Source of the DNA: Pseudomonas koreensis
Lineage (GTDB): Bacteria > Pseudomonadota > Gammaproteobacteria > Pseudomonadales > Pseudomonadaceae
Reading direction: 5' to 3'
Assembly: GCF_025447595.1 (NCBI RefSeq)
Contig: NZ_JAOEJU010000010.1
Coordinates: forward strand, 124,001 to 188,000
Length of the DNA: 64,000 nucleotides
The position numbers and the translations under genes were made by a program. This document shows, piece by piece, positions 26,401 through 38,600 of the stretch. Position 1 is the first letter of the stretch. Every line of letters starts with the position of its first letter. The notes below the pieces were generated by a model that was given only the letters and a program-made list of their open reading frames with translations, did no database searches and was not told the DNA's origin.

Positions 26401-26689
26401 CACTGCTCTGCACGGTCAGAGGGAAGCGCTCGGCCCCCTCGGCCCGTTGCCGCCAGCCATGGAAGCCTGCCACTTTGACCAGACGCGCCAGCAGCATCGG
26501 CTGTTGCGCCAGTACAGCGTCCAGCGCCGCTTGCAGGCGTTGCGGATCGAGGTCCCCGTCGATGACCAGATTCAGCCAGCGCAGCGCCTCGCCGCAGGTC
26601 GCCGTGGTCGACAACCGCTCAAGCACCGCCTGCTGCTCGGGGGTCAGGGCGAAACCCGGATCCTGCGCGTCCATCGATACGTCGTTCAT
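23462..26689 (-). CDS. Asp-activating NRPS: degenerate condensation (interface) domain - A - T
   Basis: This 1075-aa synthetase supplies the adenylation and carrier parts of an aspartate module. Its N-terminal 450 residues read as a condensation-like fold in which the catalytic HHxxxDG is replaced by RHSADEP near residue 144, so it should not form peptide bonds. This matches what has been called an interface domain that docks a siderophore aspartate beta-hydroxylase. The adenylation domain has FTSGSTGVPKG near 608, and its specificity residues read DLTKIGHVG(K), a recognised Asp code. The carrier site is FFAAGGHSLL near 988. A charged helical tail of about 50 residues follows and may dock to the next synthetase. 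There is no thioesterase. The start codon overlaps the pvdJ stop (ATGA), and the upstream protein ends in the hydroxylase, so the Asp module is split across two polypeptides. The expected product unit is beta-hydroxy-aspartate, an iron ligand. Confidence 0.93.
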   Translation of the reverse strand: MNDVSMDAQDPGFALTPEQQAVLERLSTTATCGEALRWLNLVIDGDLDPQRLQAALDAVLAQQPMLLARLVKVAGFHGWRQRAEGAERFPLTVQSSVQSADEVRAQIEEWAARAFVIGESQNAQAVLYRLAPQQWQLVLGVARHSADEPTLNLIRQHLQQAYGQSPATEEDEAGEFAQYLEWRSEVVLDEDAATARTYWQNHLHGAQADTATPWLASRISGSASAADARQSLTLEPALRDGLQRLADTLEQPLATLLQGAWWVLLARLSGCEQMLVGVRHDSRADYDYFAGAAGVFEKTLPLQLTLPGTATFSQWLVELNATLEEQRTWQEYWAPELAAEAARPAYGFAIGRTIRSETVDGLRWAPAPVALVQRDVFEWSLQVELNDADSLEALHLNFASDRYSTTAASTVLEQFGVLLASIVAQPQAELAQLNLLGAAETRRLLAINPTMQALADNRYLPQRIADFASQTPNAIALTDNQQQLSYSQLQAQVEQLAKGLIAQGLGRDAIVALALPRSADLVIAMLAVWRIGAAYLPLDVQWPQARQALMLEQAGASLLLTDAAHLGGWEGQPLKASTLAEVSGAADAPLSALETRGNDIAYVLFTSGSTGVPKGVVIEHRQLLNYTAQASEALGLAACRHVGFSSTVAADLGNTALFGALFNGATLHVASDEQMQDGALFADYLQQQQIDCLKIVPSHLAALLDGERVTVPGTLILGGEPIAAPLIERIARLRSDCRVFNHYGPTEATVGVLIHPLSLSGDVSDCAALSQVLGNNQVYVLDADLRLAPVGVIGELYLGGAQLCRGYLNAPADAQTFIQSPFDPAQRLYRTGDLARYRPDLSIQLHGRRDQQVKVRGFRIELAEIEAELLRLPQVAEALVLPAASAEQGLLAFVVAQGVASDLPQTLRNELAARLPGVMVPQHLQLLERFPRLANGKIDRKGLQQLAASAADDEGQAPRDALEQLLAARMGQLLGLERLGIDRDFFAAGGHSLLVIKLVAGIRKLLQCDVHPGLVFDHPTVASLALALRAVESSPGQLEKLAQVRLRMDAMSPEDKARLAEQARQLQAAKAAQNG

Positions 26690-29600
26690 GCTCCGGTTTC
26701 CTCGGTGTTCAATGCGTCCTGGGCGTTCGGCTCGGTCGACGCCGGGCGTTCAAGGCTGCTGTGGTCATACATGTCACCCATGGCGACGACGATTTTGCGC
26801 GGCCCCTCGAAAGGATCGCGGGCATGGGCCACCAGCATGTTGTCGAGCAGGATCACATCGCCCTTCTGCCAGTCGAAGCGCACGGCGCACTCTTCGTACA
26901 GATCACCGATGCGCTGCATCACTTCGTCCTCGATCGGTGTGCCGTCGCCGTAGAACACATGACGCGGCATGCGCTCCAGACCGAACATCGACAGCAGGTC
27001 TTCACGCACATCCGGCTCCAGCCAGTAGATGTGGTGGAGTTGCACCTGGTTGAAGAACGATTTCGCACCAGTGACCGGGTGACGGATCACCGCCGGCCCA
27101 GGGGTGCGGGTCTGCAACTCGTTGTTGTCGAGCCAGCGCCACTGGATGCCGCCGGCCCGGCAACGGGCCTCGACTTCGGCACGGTCTTCGGTCTTGAAGA
27201 AGTGCTGCCACGACACATCGAGGTTGTCGGTGAAGGTGCGCACATACAGCAGGCCCTTGGACTCGAACTTGTCGCGCAGGTCCGCCGGCAGTTTTTCGTA
27301 CATCAACCGGCAATCCACCACCGGCGTCGCGCCACCGATCGGCGCGGCCACTTCGCAATAGAACATCTGCTTGCGCGGCCAGCGATCCTGATGGGAGCTC
27401 TCGTTGTGGAACAGGATCATCTTGCGTTCCGGGTACGGCGTGGAGCGATAGGTGTTCTTGCCGCCCTCTTTCTTCGGCAGGTCGCCGTACTGACCGTACA
27501 GCCCCGGCTGGACCGCTTCGGCGAAGGCTTCGAAACCCTGGATGCCATCCAGCTCGAAACCGCGGAACAGGATGCCGGCATGTTCGGCCAGCTTCTGCTC
27601 GATCAAGGGCCGGTTGTGGTGGATCCACTCGACCAGATCCAGTTGCGGCTCATTCGGTTCCATCAGCAGCGGGAACGGCTGTGGCGCGCACAGCAGCGAT
27701 TCACGCACAGGCTGCGGGCGAACTTTGGCGACCGGGGTGGCGGAACGTTTGAGGAACTTGCCGAGCTTGTCGGCCTTGGCTCCGGGGGCGGCGGTGGGCG
27801 CGGTGGCCACTGCGCGGTTGTCGACTGGCATGCTGATAGCTCCCAATTGAATGTCCTGATCAGCGACGATCTGTTCCAACAGGGCTATCCAGGCCTTGAC
27901 CAGGTACTGAATGCGCTCGTGTCCGAACAAGGTTGTGGCGAATTGCCAATTACCCAGCAATTGCCCTTCTTCTTCGTCAACGAACAATGCCATGTCGAAT
28001 TTAGAATGGGTCTGCAGCGCAGCCAGCGGTTCGACGCTCAGGCCACCCATCGATTGGGTGCGTCCCGGCAGGTTGTTCATCACGAACAGCACCTGCACCA
28101 GCGGGTTCATGCCCTTGTGTCGCGGCACGCCACAGGACTCGACGATCATGTCCAGCGGCAGGTCCTGATGCTCCAGCGCGCCCAGCAGGTTGTCCTGGGT
28201 GCCGGCGAGGAATGCCGAGAACCGTGCTTGCGCATCGAAGCGCGAGCGCAGCGGCAGCACGTTGACGAAGAAACCGATCAGCCGCTCCAGCTCCGGCTGC
28301 TCGCGCCCGGCGACGTCGGCGCCGACCAACACATCGTCACGGCCGCCGAACCGATGCAACAACACCTGAAACGACGCCAACAGCGTGCTGTACAGGGTCA
28401 CACCGGCTTCACCCGACAATTTGCGCAGTGCCTGGCTCAAGTCCGGTGTCAGGCGGAACTGCACGGCATCGCCATCGTAGGACGCGGACTGCCCGCGCGG
28501 CTTGTCCAGCGGCAGATCGAGCTGGCCGCTGTAGCCATCCAGCCGCTCCTTCCAGTACGCCGCCTGCTGGCCGAGAACCCCGCGTTGTTCAAGTTCCTGC
28601 TGCCACAGGGCAAAGTCGGAATACTGCACTTCGAGCGCCGGCAGTGACGTCGCGTCGCCAGCCTTGCCCAGTTCGTAGATCTGCACCAGTTCATTGATCA
28701 GCACCCCCATCGACCAGCCGTCGGAGATGATGTGGTGCATCGAGAACAGCAGCACATGCTCGTTCGCCGACAGATGCAGAATCCGTCCACGCCATAGCGG
28801 CGCCTGCTCCAGATCGATCGGTGTTCGGGCGTTGTCCAGCGCCGCTTGCGCCACATGTTCTTCCTGGGCGCTGCGGGACAGGCCGGACAAGTCGATGACC
28901 GGGAAGTCCACCTCGACCTGCTCGCAGATCACGGCAATCGGATCACCCTCATCATCCTGTGAGTACGCCGTGCGCAGCACCTCATGCCGCTGCACGACCT
29001 CGGCAAAACTGCCCACGAACCGCTCGACCGACAGCTCGCCGCGCAAGCGCAAAGCCAGCGGCATGCCGTAGGCCGAACTGCCACCGGACAATTGCTCGGC
29101 CACCCACAAGCGGCGCTGCACCAGCGAAAGCGGTGCCGTCTGTTTACTGCCGAAAGCCTTGAGCGGCACGCTCTGACTGCCGGCGCCGATATCCTCTTGG
29201 GCCTGACTCATCCAGGCCGCCAGATCCTTAAGACGCGGATGGTTGAACAGATCCCGCAGACTCAAATGGCTGCTGCCCAGTTTGCGCAAGCGCGAGATCG
29301 CCTGCGTCGCCAGCAACGAGTGGCCGCCCAGTTCGAAGAAATGATCCTCACGGCCCACGCGGTCGAGTTCCAGAACGTTCTGCCAGATCGTCGCGATCTG
29401 TTGCTCCAGCGCACCGACCGGCGCGACAAATTCACCGCTCGCGGCGCCTGCTTCGACACCGGGCAAGGCCTTGCGATCGATCTTGCCGTTGGGGGTCAGC
29501 GGCAGGCTGGCGAGGAACAGGACATGGGCCGGAATCATGTAGTCCGGCAAATGTTCCTTCAAACGAGCCTTGAGGTCGTCACGCAGCACACCCTGCGCAG

Positions 29601-32600
29601 TCGAATCACCGCCGACCACAGCAGGATCGTCGTAAACCACATAGGCCACCAGTTGCGCACTCACCGCCCCCGGCTGCGCAATCACCAGCGACTGCTGCAC
29701 GCCCGGCACCTGCATCAGACGGGCCTCGATTTCACCCAGTTCGATGCGGAATCCGCGAATCTTCACCTGATGGTCGATACGACCGACGTACTGCAACGTG
29801 CCGTCGGCCTGATAACGGGTCAGGTCACCGGTGCGGTACAGGCGCTCGCCATTGCTGGCGAACGGATTCGGCACAAACTTCTCGGCCGTCATCGCCGCGC
29901 GGCCCAGATAACCACGGGTAACCCCGGCGCCGGCCAGATACAGCTCGGCGGCGACACCCAGCGGCGCCGGTTGCAGGTCGGCGCCCAGCAGGTAGCTGGC
30001 GGTGCCGGTCAGCGGCCGGCCGATATTCGCCTGGCCACCCGCCTCGCGACGGGTCCAGGTCGAATAGGTGGTGTCTTCCGACGGGCCGTAGAGGTCGTAG
30101 ACGTGCGCGATGCTTGCCTGCCGGTACAGCGTGTCCACCAGGCTTTGCTTGAGCGGTTCACCGGCCAGATTGATGATGCGCACGCTCGACGGAATATCGC
30201 CGGCGTCCTGCAAGGCATTGATCGCCGACGGCACGGTGTTGATCAGGCGCACCTGATCCCGGGCCGGCAGATTCGGCAGTTCCAGAGCGTTGCGGGCAAT
30301 GATCAGCGAGCCGCCGTTGGCCAGGGTCACGAACAGCTCCCACACCGACAGGTCGAAGCACACCGAAGTCGATGCCAGCACCCCTTGAATATCGTCGCGG
30401 CTGTAGACGCGTTTCGACCAGTCGATCAGCGCCTGCACGTTGCGATGGGTGATCGACACGCCTTTGGGCTTGCCAGTGGAACCGGAGGTGTAGATCACGT
30501 ACGCAAGGTTGTCAGCGGTCACTGCGGTGGCCGGCGCCTGACTGCCATAAGCCGTCAGATCCAGTTGATCCACGCGCAGCACCTGAGTGTCGCCACCGAC
30601 ATTGAGCTGCGCGGCCACTTCGGTTTCGGTCAACAGCACCCGTGCACGGCTGTCTTCGAGCATGTAGGCCACGCGATCAGACGGGTAATCCGGGTCCAGC
30701 GGAACGTAGGCGCCACCGGCCTTGAGCACTGCGAGCAAGGCGACCAACAGGCTGTCGGAACGCTGCATGGCCACGCCGACCCGCACTTCCGGGCCGACTC
30801 CGGATTCGATCAGCCTGTGCGCCAGACGGTTGGCCCGGGCATCGATTTCACGGTAGCTGAACGCCTGCCGTGCAAACGTCACGGCCAGTGCATCCGGCTG
30901 GGCAGCGACCTGAAGGTCGATCATCTGATGGATGCACAACGCGTCGACGTTGGCGCTATCGATGCGATTCCAGTCATGCAACATCCTTTGTTGCTCGGCG
31001 TCTTCCAGCAGGTTCAACTCACCCAGGCAACGATCGGCCCCAACGCTCATCTGCATCAGCAGTTGCTGCAACTGGCTCGCCAGTTTCACCACGTTGTCTG
31101 CTGCAAAGCGGTTGTTCTGATAGCCGAAATGCACGGTCATCTGCTCGTCGAGGTTGACCATCAACGTCAGCGGGTAGCTGGTCTGCTCGTAGCGGTCGGC
31201 TTCGCCGAACTTCAGATCCTGGGATTCGGCCTGTTGCAAGGCTTCGGCAATCGGGTAGTTCTCGAACACCAGAATGTTGTCGAACAGCGCTTCACCGCCC
31301 TGCCCGGCCCAACGCTGGATGTCGAACAGCGGTGTGTGTTCCTGCTCGCGCAGCAGCAGGTTCTGCGCCTGCACCTGTTGCAACCATTCGGACAACGGCT
31401 GCTCGGCGCGCGGGCTGGCGATCACCGGCAAGGTGTTGATGAACAGACCGATCTGCCCCTCGACCCCGCTCAACTGCGCCGGACGCCCGGACACCGTCGC
31501 GCCGAAGCTGACGGTCGACTGGCCGGTGTAACGCTGCAACAGCAACAACCACGCCGCCTGCACCACGGTGTTGACCGTGACTTTCTGCGCACGGGCGACC
31601 CGGTTCAGGTCAGCCGTCGTCATGGCGTCCAGCGTCAACAGGTATTCGCCCTGCCCGGTGACCGTCGAATCGTCGGTGCGCGGCAGGCTGTCGGCCAGAT
31701 AGGTCGGCGCATCGAAGTCGGCCAGTTGGCCCTTCCAGAAGTGCTCCGTGACCTGCGCGTCCTGCTGCGCCAGCCACTCAATGTAATCGCGATAACGACC
31801 GGCTCCGGCAACCGGGGCCACGCCGTGGTAACGCTGCAACACTTCGCCCAGCAGCTGCGAGTTGCTCCAGCCGTCCATCAGGATGTGATGGCTGGTATAG
31901 ATCAGGTGATAGCGTGCGGCGGCGACTTGCACCACCACCAGACGCAGCAACGGTGCGTTGCGCAGATCAAAACCCTGCACCCGTTGCGCCTGCTCCAGTT
32001 CACTCAAGGCCTGATCCAGATCGCTGCGCTCGCGCCAGTCCAGCACGGTGAACGGCACCGGCAGATCCTTGTGCACCACTTGCAGCGGACGAGTGAACTC
32101 GCCTTCCCAGACAAAACCGCTGCGCAGTACATCGTGGGCATCCAGTGCCGCTTGCCAGGCGTCTCGGAAACGCTCGACCTGCAAGCCTTCGACCGCAACG
32201 CACATCTGGTTGATGTAATCGCCCGCCTGCTGTTCGAAAAGACTGTGGAACAGCATGCCCTGCTGCATCGGCGAGAGCGGATACAGATCCTGCACTTCCC
32301 GCGCCGGGATCGTCAGTGTGTCGAGTTGCGCCTGCGTCACGCCGGCCAGCGGGAAGTCCGAAGGCGTCAGGCCTTCGCTGCCCGGAGTCAGGCAATGGCC
32401 GATCAGTGCCGCCAGTTCGTCGGCGTAATCCTGTGCAAGCCGCTCGATGGTTGAGCTGTCGAAACGCTCCGAACTGAACGTCCAGCCCACACGCAACTCG
32501 CCGCCATATACCTGACCGTTGAGGGTCAGCCAGTTGCCCAACGGGGCATCCGGGCTCTGATCAAGACCGGCGTTCTCCGGCGTCGGCGTGAACAGCGCGC

Positions 32601-35600
32601 CGTCATCGGCCTCGAAGCTGCCGTCGAACTGACCGAGATAGTTGAAGGTGATGCGCGGGGTCGGCAACGCCTTCAGGCTGCTTTGCGCGTCGGCATCGCC
32701 GAGGTGACGCAATGCACCGAAACCGATGCCCTTGTTCGGGATCGAGCGCAGTTGTTCCTTGATCTGTTTGATCGAATCGCCCGGCAACTCAGACGGGGTC
32801 AGACGCACCGGGAACAGACTGGTGAACCAGCCCACGGTGCGGGTCAGGTCGACACCATCGAATAGCTCTTCGCGACCGTGGCCTTCCAGTTGAATAAGGG
32901 TCGACGACTGCCCGTTCCAACGGCCGATGACTCGCGCCAATGCAGTCAGCAGCAAATCGTTGACCTGGGTGCGATAGGCCGCCGGGGCTTCTTGCAGCAG
33001 TTGTCGGGTCAGCTCCGCGCCGAGGCGGGTCTGCACGGTTTTCGCCAGTCGGTTGTGTTGGCTGGCGTCGAGGCGCTTGCACGGCAGATCGGTGCTGACA
33101 TCGCTCAGGCAGGCCTGCCAGTACGCCAGTTCTTCCTGCAACGCCGGGCCGTTGGCGTAACGCTGCAAGTGCTCGCTCCAGTCCTTGAAGGCACTGGTCT
33201 TGGCCGGCAGGCTCAGGGCCTGACCGCTAATGGCTTGCTGATAAGCGCTTTGCAGGTCTTCCAGCAGAATCCGCCACGACACGCCGTCCACCGCCAGGTG
33301 ATGAATCACCAGTTGCAGACGCTGAGTGCCGTCGGCCAGATTCGCCAGTACACCGCGCAGCAACGGGCCGTTCTGCAGATCGAGGCTGCGCTGGGCGCGA
33401 TTGCCCAGGGCTTCGAGCCCGTCGACATCGGTCACGTCCTCCTGCCAGAGCAAGCCTTGCGGTATGTCTGCGACGGCACGGTGTTCGGCCTGCCAGACGT
33501 TGCCGTTCAGGCTGAAGCTCAGACGCAGGGCATCGTGATGGACGACCAGCGCCTGCAAGACCTGCTCGAGTTTTTCGGCATCCAGCACCTGAGTCGGCTT
33601 GAGCAGCACCGACTGGTTCCAGTGGTGACGCTCGGGAATCTCGTCCTCGAAGAACTGCTGCTGGATCGGCAGCAGCAACGCCGCGCCAGTCACTGCTTGC
33701 TGATCGATGGCCGACTCACCGTCATCGACCTGTGCCACCAGCGCCAGTCGCTGCACGGTCTGATGCTGGAACAGGTCTTTGGGGTTCAGACGGATGCCGG
33801 CCTGACGGGCACGGCTGACCACCTGGATCGAGATGATCGAATCGCCGCCGAGTTCGAAGAAGTTGTCGTTCAGGCCGACTTGCGGCAGCTTCAGCACGTC
33901 CTGCCAGATCTCGGCCAGACGCTGTTCCATCTCGCTTTGCGGTGCCTGATAGGCCTGCTGGGCCTGACTGGCGTCCGGCGACGGCAAGGCGTTGCGGTTG
34001 AGTTTGCCGTTGGCGGTCAATGGCAATTGTTCGAGCAGCAACAGGTGCGCCGGAATCATGTGATCCGGCAGGTTTTCCTTGAGTTCGGCGCGCACACGGT
34101 CGCGCCACTCGGCTTGTTCGAGGCTGCTGGCTTGCAGCACCTCGGCGTCGCTCGGCACCAGGTACGCGACCAGTTGCTGACCGCTCAAGCCCGGTTGCGC
34201 CAGCACCACGGCCTGACGCACGGCGGATTGCTCCAGCAACTGCGCTTCGATCTCGCCGAGCTCGATGCGGAAACCGCGAATCTTCACCTGATGGTCGATC
34301 CGCCCGATGTACTCGATCACGCCATCGGCGCGATAGCGCGCCAGGTCGCCGGTGCGATACAGACGCCCACCATCGGCGGCAAACGGATCGGGAATGAAGC
34401 GCAGCGTGGTCAGGTCCGGACGGTTCAGATAACCCCGGGCCAGACCGGCGCGACCGACGTACAGCTCGCCGATGCACCCCTTGGCCACCGGGTTCAGGTC
34501 GCCATCAAGCAAGTACCACGACAGGTCCGGAATCGGCTCGCCGATCGGGCTGCTGGCGTCGCGTTGCAGGTCGGCCAGGGAGATCGGCCGCCAGGTCACG
34601 TGGACCGTGGTTTCGGTGATGCCGTACATGTTGATCAGTTGCGGGGCCTGGTCGCCGAAACGTTCGAACCATGGGCGCAGGCTCTTGACCTCCAGCGCCT
34701 CGCCGCCGAACACCACGTAACGCAGCGACGGTTGCATCGCCGCGTGTTCCGGGGCGCACGCCACTTGCATCAGTTGCTTGAACGCCGACGGTGTCTGGTT
34801 GAGGACGGTGATTCCTTCACGGCACAGCAGGCCGAAGAAATCTTCCGGCGAGCGGCTGGTTTCGTATGGCACCACCACCAGTTTGCCGCCGTACAGCAGC
34901 GCCCCGAAAATCTCCCACACCGAGAAGTCGAAGGCGTAGGAATGGAACAGGCTCCACACGTCCTGCGGGCCGAAATCGAACCATGCATCGGTGGCTTCGA
35001 ACAGGCGCAGCACGTTGCGGTGGGCCAGCAAGGTGCCCTTCGGCTGACCGGTGGAACCGGAGGTGTAGATCACGTAAGCCAGGTTGTCCGGGCTCATGTT
35101 CACTTGCGGATTGGCGTCGCTGTAGCTTTCCAGACCATCGCGATCCTGATCGAGCATCAGGCTGCGCACCGAGTCCGGCACCGGCAGACGGCCAAGCAAA
35201 TGACTCTGGGTCAGCAGCAGGCCGATGCCGCTGTCGCCGATCATGTAGGCCAGGCGCTCTTCGGGATAGCTCGGGTCGAGCGGCACGTAGGCGCCGCCGG
35301 CCTTGAGGATCGCCAGCAGGCCGACCAGCATGTCCAGACTGCGCTCAACGGCCAGGCCGACGCGCACGTCCGGGCCGACGCCGCTGTCGATCAGCTTGTG
35401 GGCCAATTGGTTGGCACGGCTGTTCAGTTCACCGTAGCTCAAGACCTGCTCGCCATAGGTCACGGCAACCGCCTGCGGTGCACGTTCGGCTTGGGCTTCG
35501 ATCAGCGTGTGCAGGCAGCGCGCGCTCGGGAAATCGACGGTAGCCGGGTTCCATTGCAGCAGCGTGGCCTGATACTCGGCGGCGTCATGCAGCGGCAGAT

Positions 35601-38600
35601 CGGCGATGCGTTGTCCGGCATCGGCGACAATGCCGTTCAGCAGGTTGAGCCAGTGCCCGGACAGGCGGGTAATGGTCTCGCCATCGAACAGATCGGTGGC
35701 GTAGGTCAGTTCGGCCCAGACGTTGTCCGTCGATTCGAACGTATTCAGGGTCAGGTCGAACTGAGCGGTGTTGGAAGCCCAGTTCAAGCCTTCGATGGCA
35801 ATCTTCGGCAGGCGGGTTGCGCCCTCGGCCTGCCGCGCCTGGCTCTGGTGGTTGTGCAGCACCTGAAACAGCGGACTGTGGCTCAGGCTGCGTTCCGGTT
35901 GCAGCGCGTCGACCAGTTGCTCGAACGGCAGATCCTGATGGGCCTGAGCGCCGAGTACGGTGTTTTTCACTTGCTGCAACAGGCTGCGGAAGGATTGCTG
36001 GCTGTCGAACTCGGCCTTCAACACCTGAGTGTTGACGAAGAAGCCGATCAGGCCTTCGGTTTCGACCCGGTTACGGTTGGCCACCGGCACGCCGACGCGA
36101 ATGTCGGCCTGACCGCTGTAGCGATGCAGCAAGGTCTGGAACGAGGCCAGCAACAGTGCGAACAGCGTGACGTTTTCCCGTTGCGCGACCTGCTTGAGTG
36201 CACTCGCCAGTTCGAGGCTGAGCGCAATGTCCTGGCGCGCACCGCGATAACTTTGTTCGGGTGGGCGCGGACGATCGGTCGGCAGCTCCAGCAACGGCTG
36301 GTCGCCGTCACCCAATTGCGCGGTCCAGTAATTGAGTTGACGCTCGCGCTCGCCGGCGTCCATCCACTGCCGTTGCCACACGGCGTAGTCGGCATATTGC
36401 ACCGGCAACGTCGGCAACTCAGCCTCGCGGCCCTGACTGTAAGCGGCATACAGCGCGATCAGTTCATTGACCATCACGCTCATCGACCAGCCATCGGAGA
36501 CGATGTGATGCAGGGTGATGACCAGCGCATGGTCATCGACGGCCAGACGCAACAGCTTGACCCGCAGCAACGGGCCTTGCTGGAGATTGAACAGGTGCAG
36601 GGTTTCTTCCGCGACCAACGCTTGCAGCGCCGCATCATCCAGATCGGCCGCGACGTTCTGCACTTGCAGATCCAGCGCCCCCTGGGACTGGATCACTTGC
36701 AGCGTCTGGCCCTGCTGTTCAACGAAGCAGGTGCGCAAGGACTCATGACGGGCAATCAGGGTTTCGAAGCTGCGCTGCAACGCTGGCAGATCCAGTTCAC
36801 CGCGCAGGCGCAGTGCCGATGGAACGTGGTAAGCAGTGCTGGTCGGTTCCAGTTGCCAGAGGAACCACTGGCGTTCCTGAGCGTAAGACAGTGCCAGCGG
36901 TTGCAACCGCGACAGCGGCACGATTGGCGGTTCCTGATGAGCCTGCTCGACACCGAGTGCGGCGACGAAATCTTCCAGGGTGCTGTGTTCGAACAGCGTG
37001 CGCAGCGGCACCTGCACGTTCAGCGCCTGACTTACCCGCGACACCACCTGGGTCACCAGCAGCGAGTGACCGCCGAGCTCGAAGAAGTTGTCGCTCAGGC
37101 CCACACGGTCCAGCTTGAGCACGGTTTGCCAGATTTCGGCGACGGTGTGCTGGGTGGCGGTCTGCGGTGCGACGTAGGTCAATTGCAGTTGGCTGGCGTC
37201 GGGGGCCGGCAAGGCCTTGCGGTCAACCTTGCCGTTGGGGGTCAGCGGCAGTTGCGCGAGGAACAACAGGTGCGCAGGCACCATGTATTCTGGCAGCTCG
37301 GCCTTGAGGCTGGCCTTGAGCGCGGCGCGCAAAGTGGCCTCGCCTTCAACGTCGAGCACCTCGCTGCTGGCCGGTACGACGTACCCCACCAGTTGCGGGC
37401 CGGTCGGGCCGTCCTGGGCGACCACCACCGTTTCGCGGACGCTGTCCAGCGCCAGCAGGCGGGCTTCGATCTCACCCAGTTCGATCCGGAAACCGCGGAT
37501 CTTCACCTGATGGTCGATCCGCCCGATGTATTCGATCACGCCCTCGGCGCGATAACGGGTCAGGTCGCCGGTGCGGTACAGGCGTTCGCCGTTTTTCGAG
37601 AACGGGTCCGGGACAAAACGTTCGGCGGTCAGCGAAGGACGCTGGAAGTAACCCCGGGCCAGGCCGTCGCCACCGATCAGCAGTTCGCCCGGCGCGCCGA
37701 GCGGATTGAGCTCAAGGTCGCTGCCGAGGATGTACAGCGCGGTGTTGTCGACAGGCGTTCCAAGGAACGGACGGCTGTTGTCCGCACTCAGCGCATGTTG
37801 TGCCGACCAGATGGTGGTTTCGGTCGGGCCGTACAGGTTCCACACCTGCGGCGTCAGCGCCAGCATGCGCCGGGCCAGCTCTTGCGACAGCGCTTCACCG
37901 CCGCACAGGAAGGTGCGTCCAGTCAGGATCGCAGCGTGTTCATGGTCGAGCAGCATGCGCCAGGTCGAAGGCGTGGCTTGCAGCGTGCTGACAGCGTGAC
38001 GTTCGATCAGCTCCAGCACCGCTTGCGGGTCCTGATGCACATCCTTGCCGGTCAGCACCACGCAGGCGCCGGCCAGCAACGGACCGTAGATTTCCAGGCC
38101 GAAAATGTCGAACGAAAACGTGGTCAGCGACAGCATGCGGTCAGCAGCGGCGATCCCCGGTTGCTCGACCATGCTGGTGACAAAATTGCTCAGGGCTGCA
38201 TGGCGCACCATCACGCCTTTCGGCTTGCCGGTGGAGCCCGAGGTGTAAATCGTATAGGCCAGGTGTTCGCCGTCGACTGCAACCTCCGGCGCGGTCTGTG
38301 GATAAGCCGCCAGCCAGTCCTGTGGCTGGTCGAGCAACAACGTTTGCACACCCGCCGGGATCGGCAGTTGCGCCAGCAAAGGGGATTGGGTCAGCAGCAG
38401 TTGCAGACCGCTGTCTTCGATCATGTAGGCCAGGCGATCTTCCGGATACGCCGGGTCCAGCGGCACATAGGCACCGCCGGCCTTGAGGATCGCCAGCAGG
38501 CCGACAATCATTTCGGCGCTGCGCTCGACGGCAATGCCGACGAGACGATCCGGGCCGACACCGGTTTCGATCAGCTTGTGCGCCAGTTGGTTGGCACGGC

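Noticed and set aside
23447..32454. Long plus-strand frames (1168, 628 and 1156 codons) antisense to the Asp NRPS and the end of pvdJ
   Set aside because: They mirror conserved NRPS and hydroxylase motifs on the minus strand and have no domains or ribosome sites of their own.
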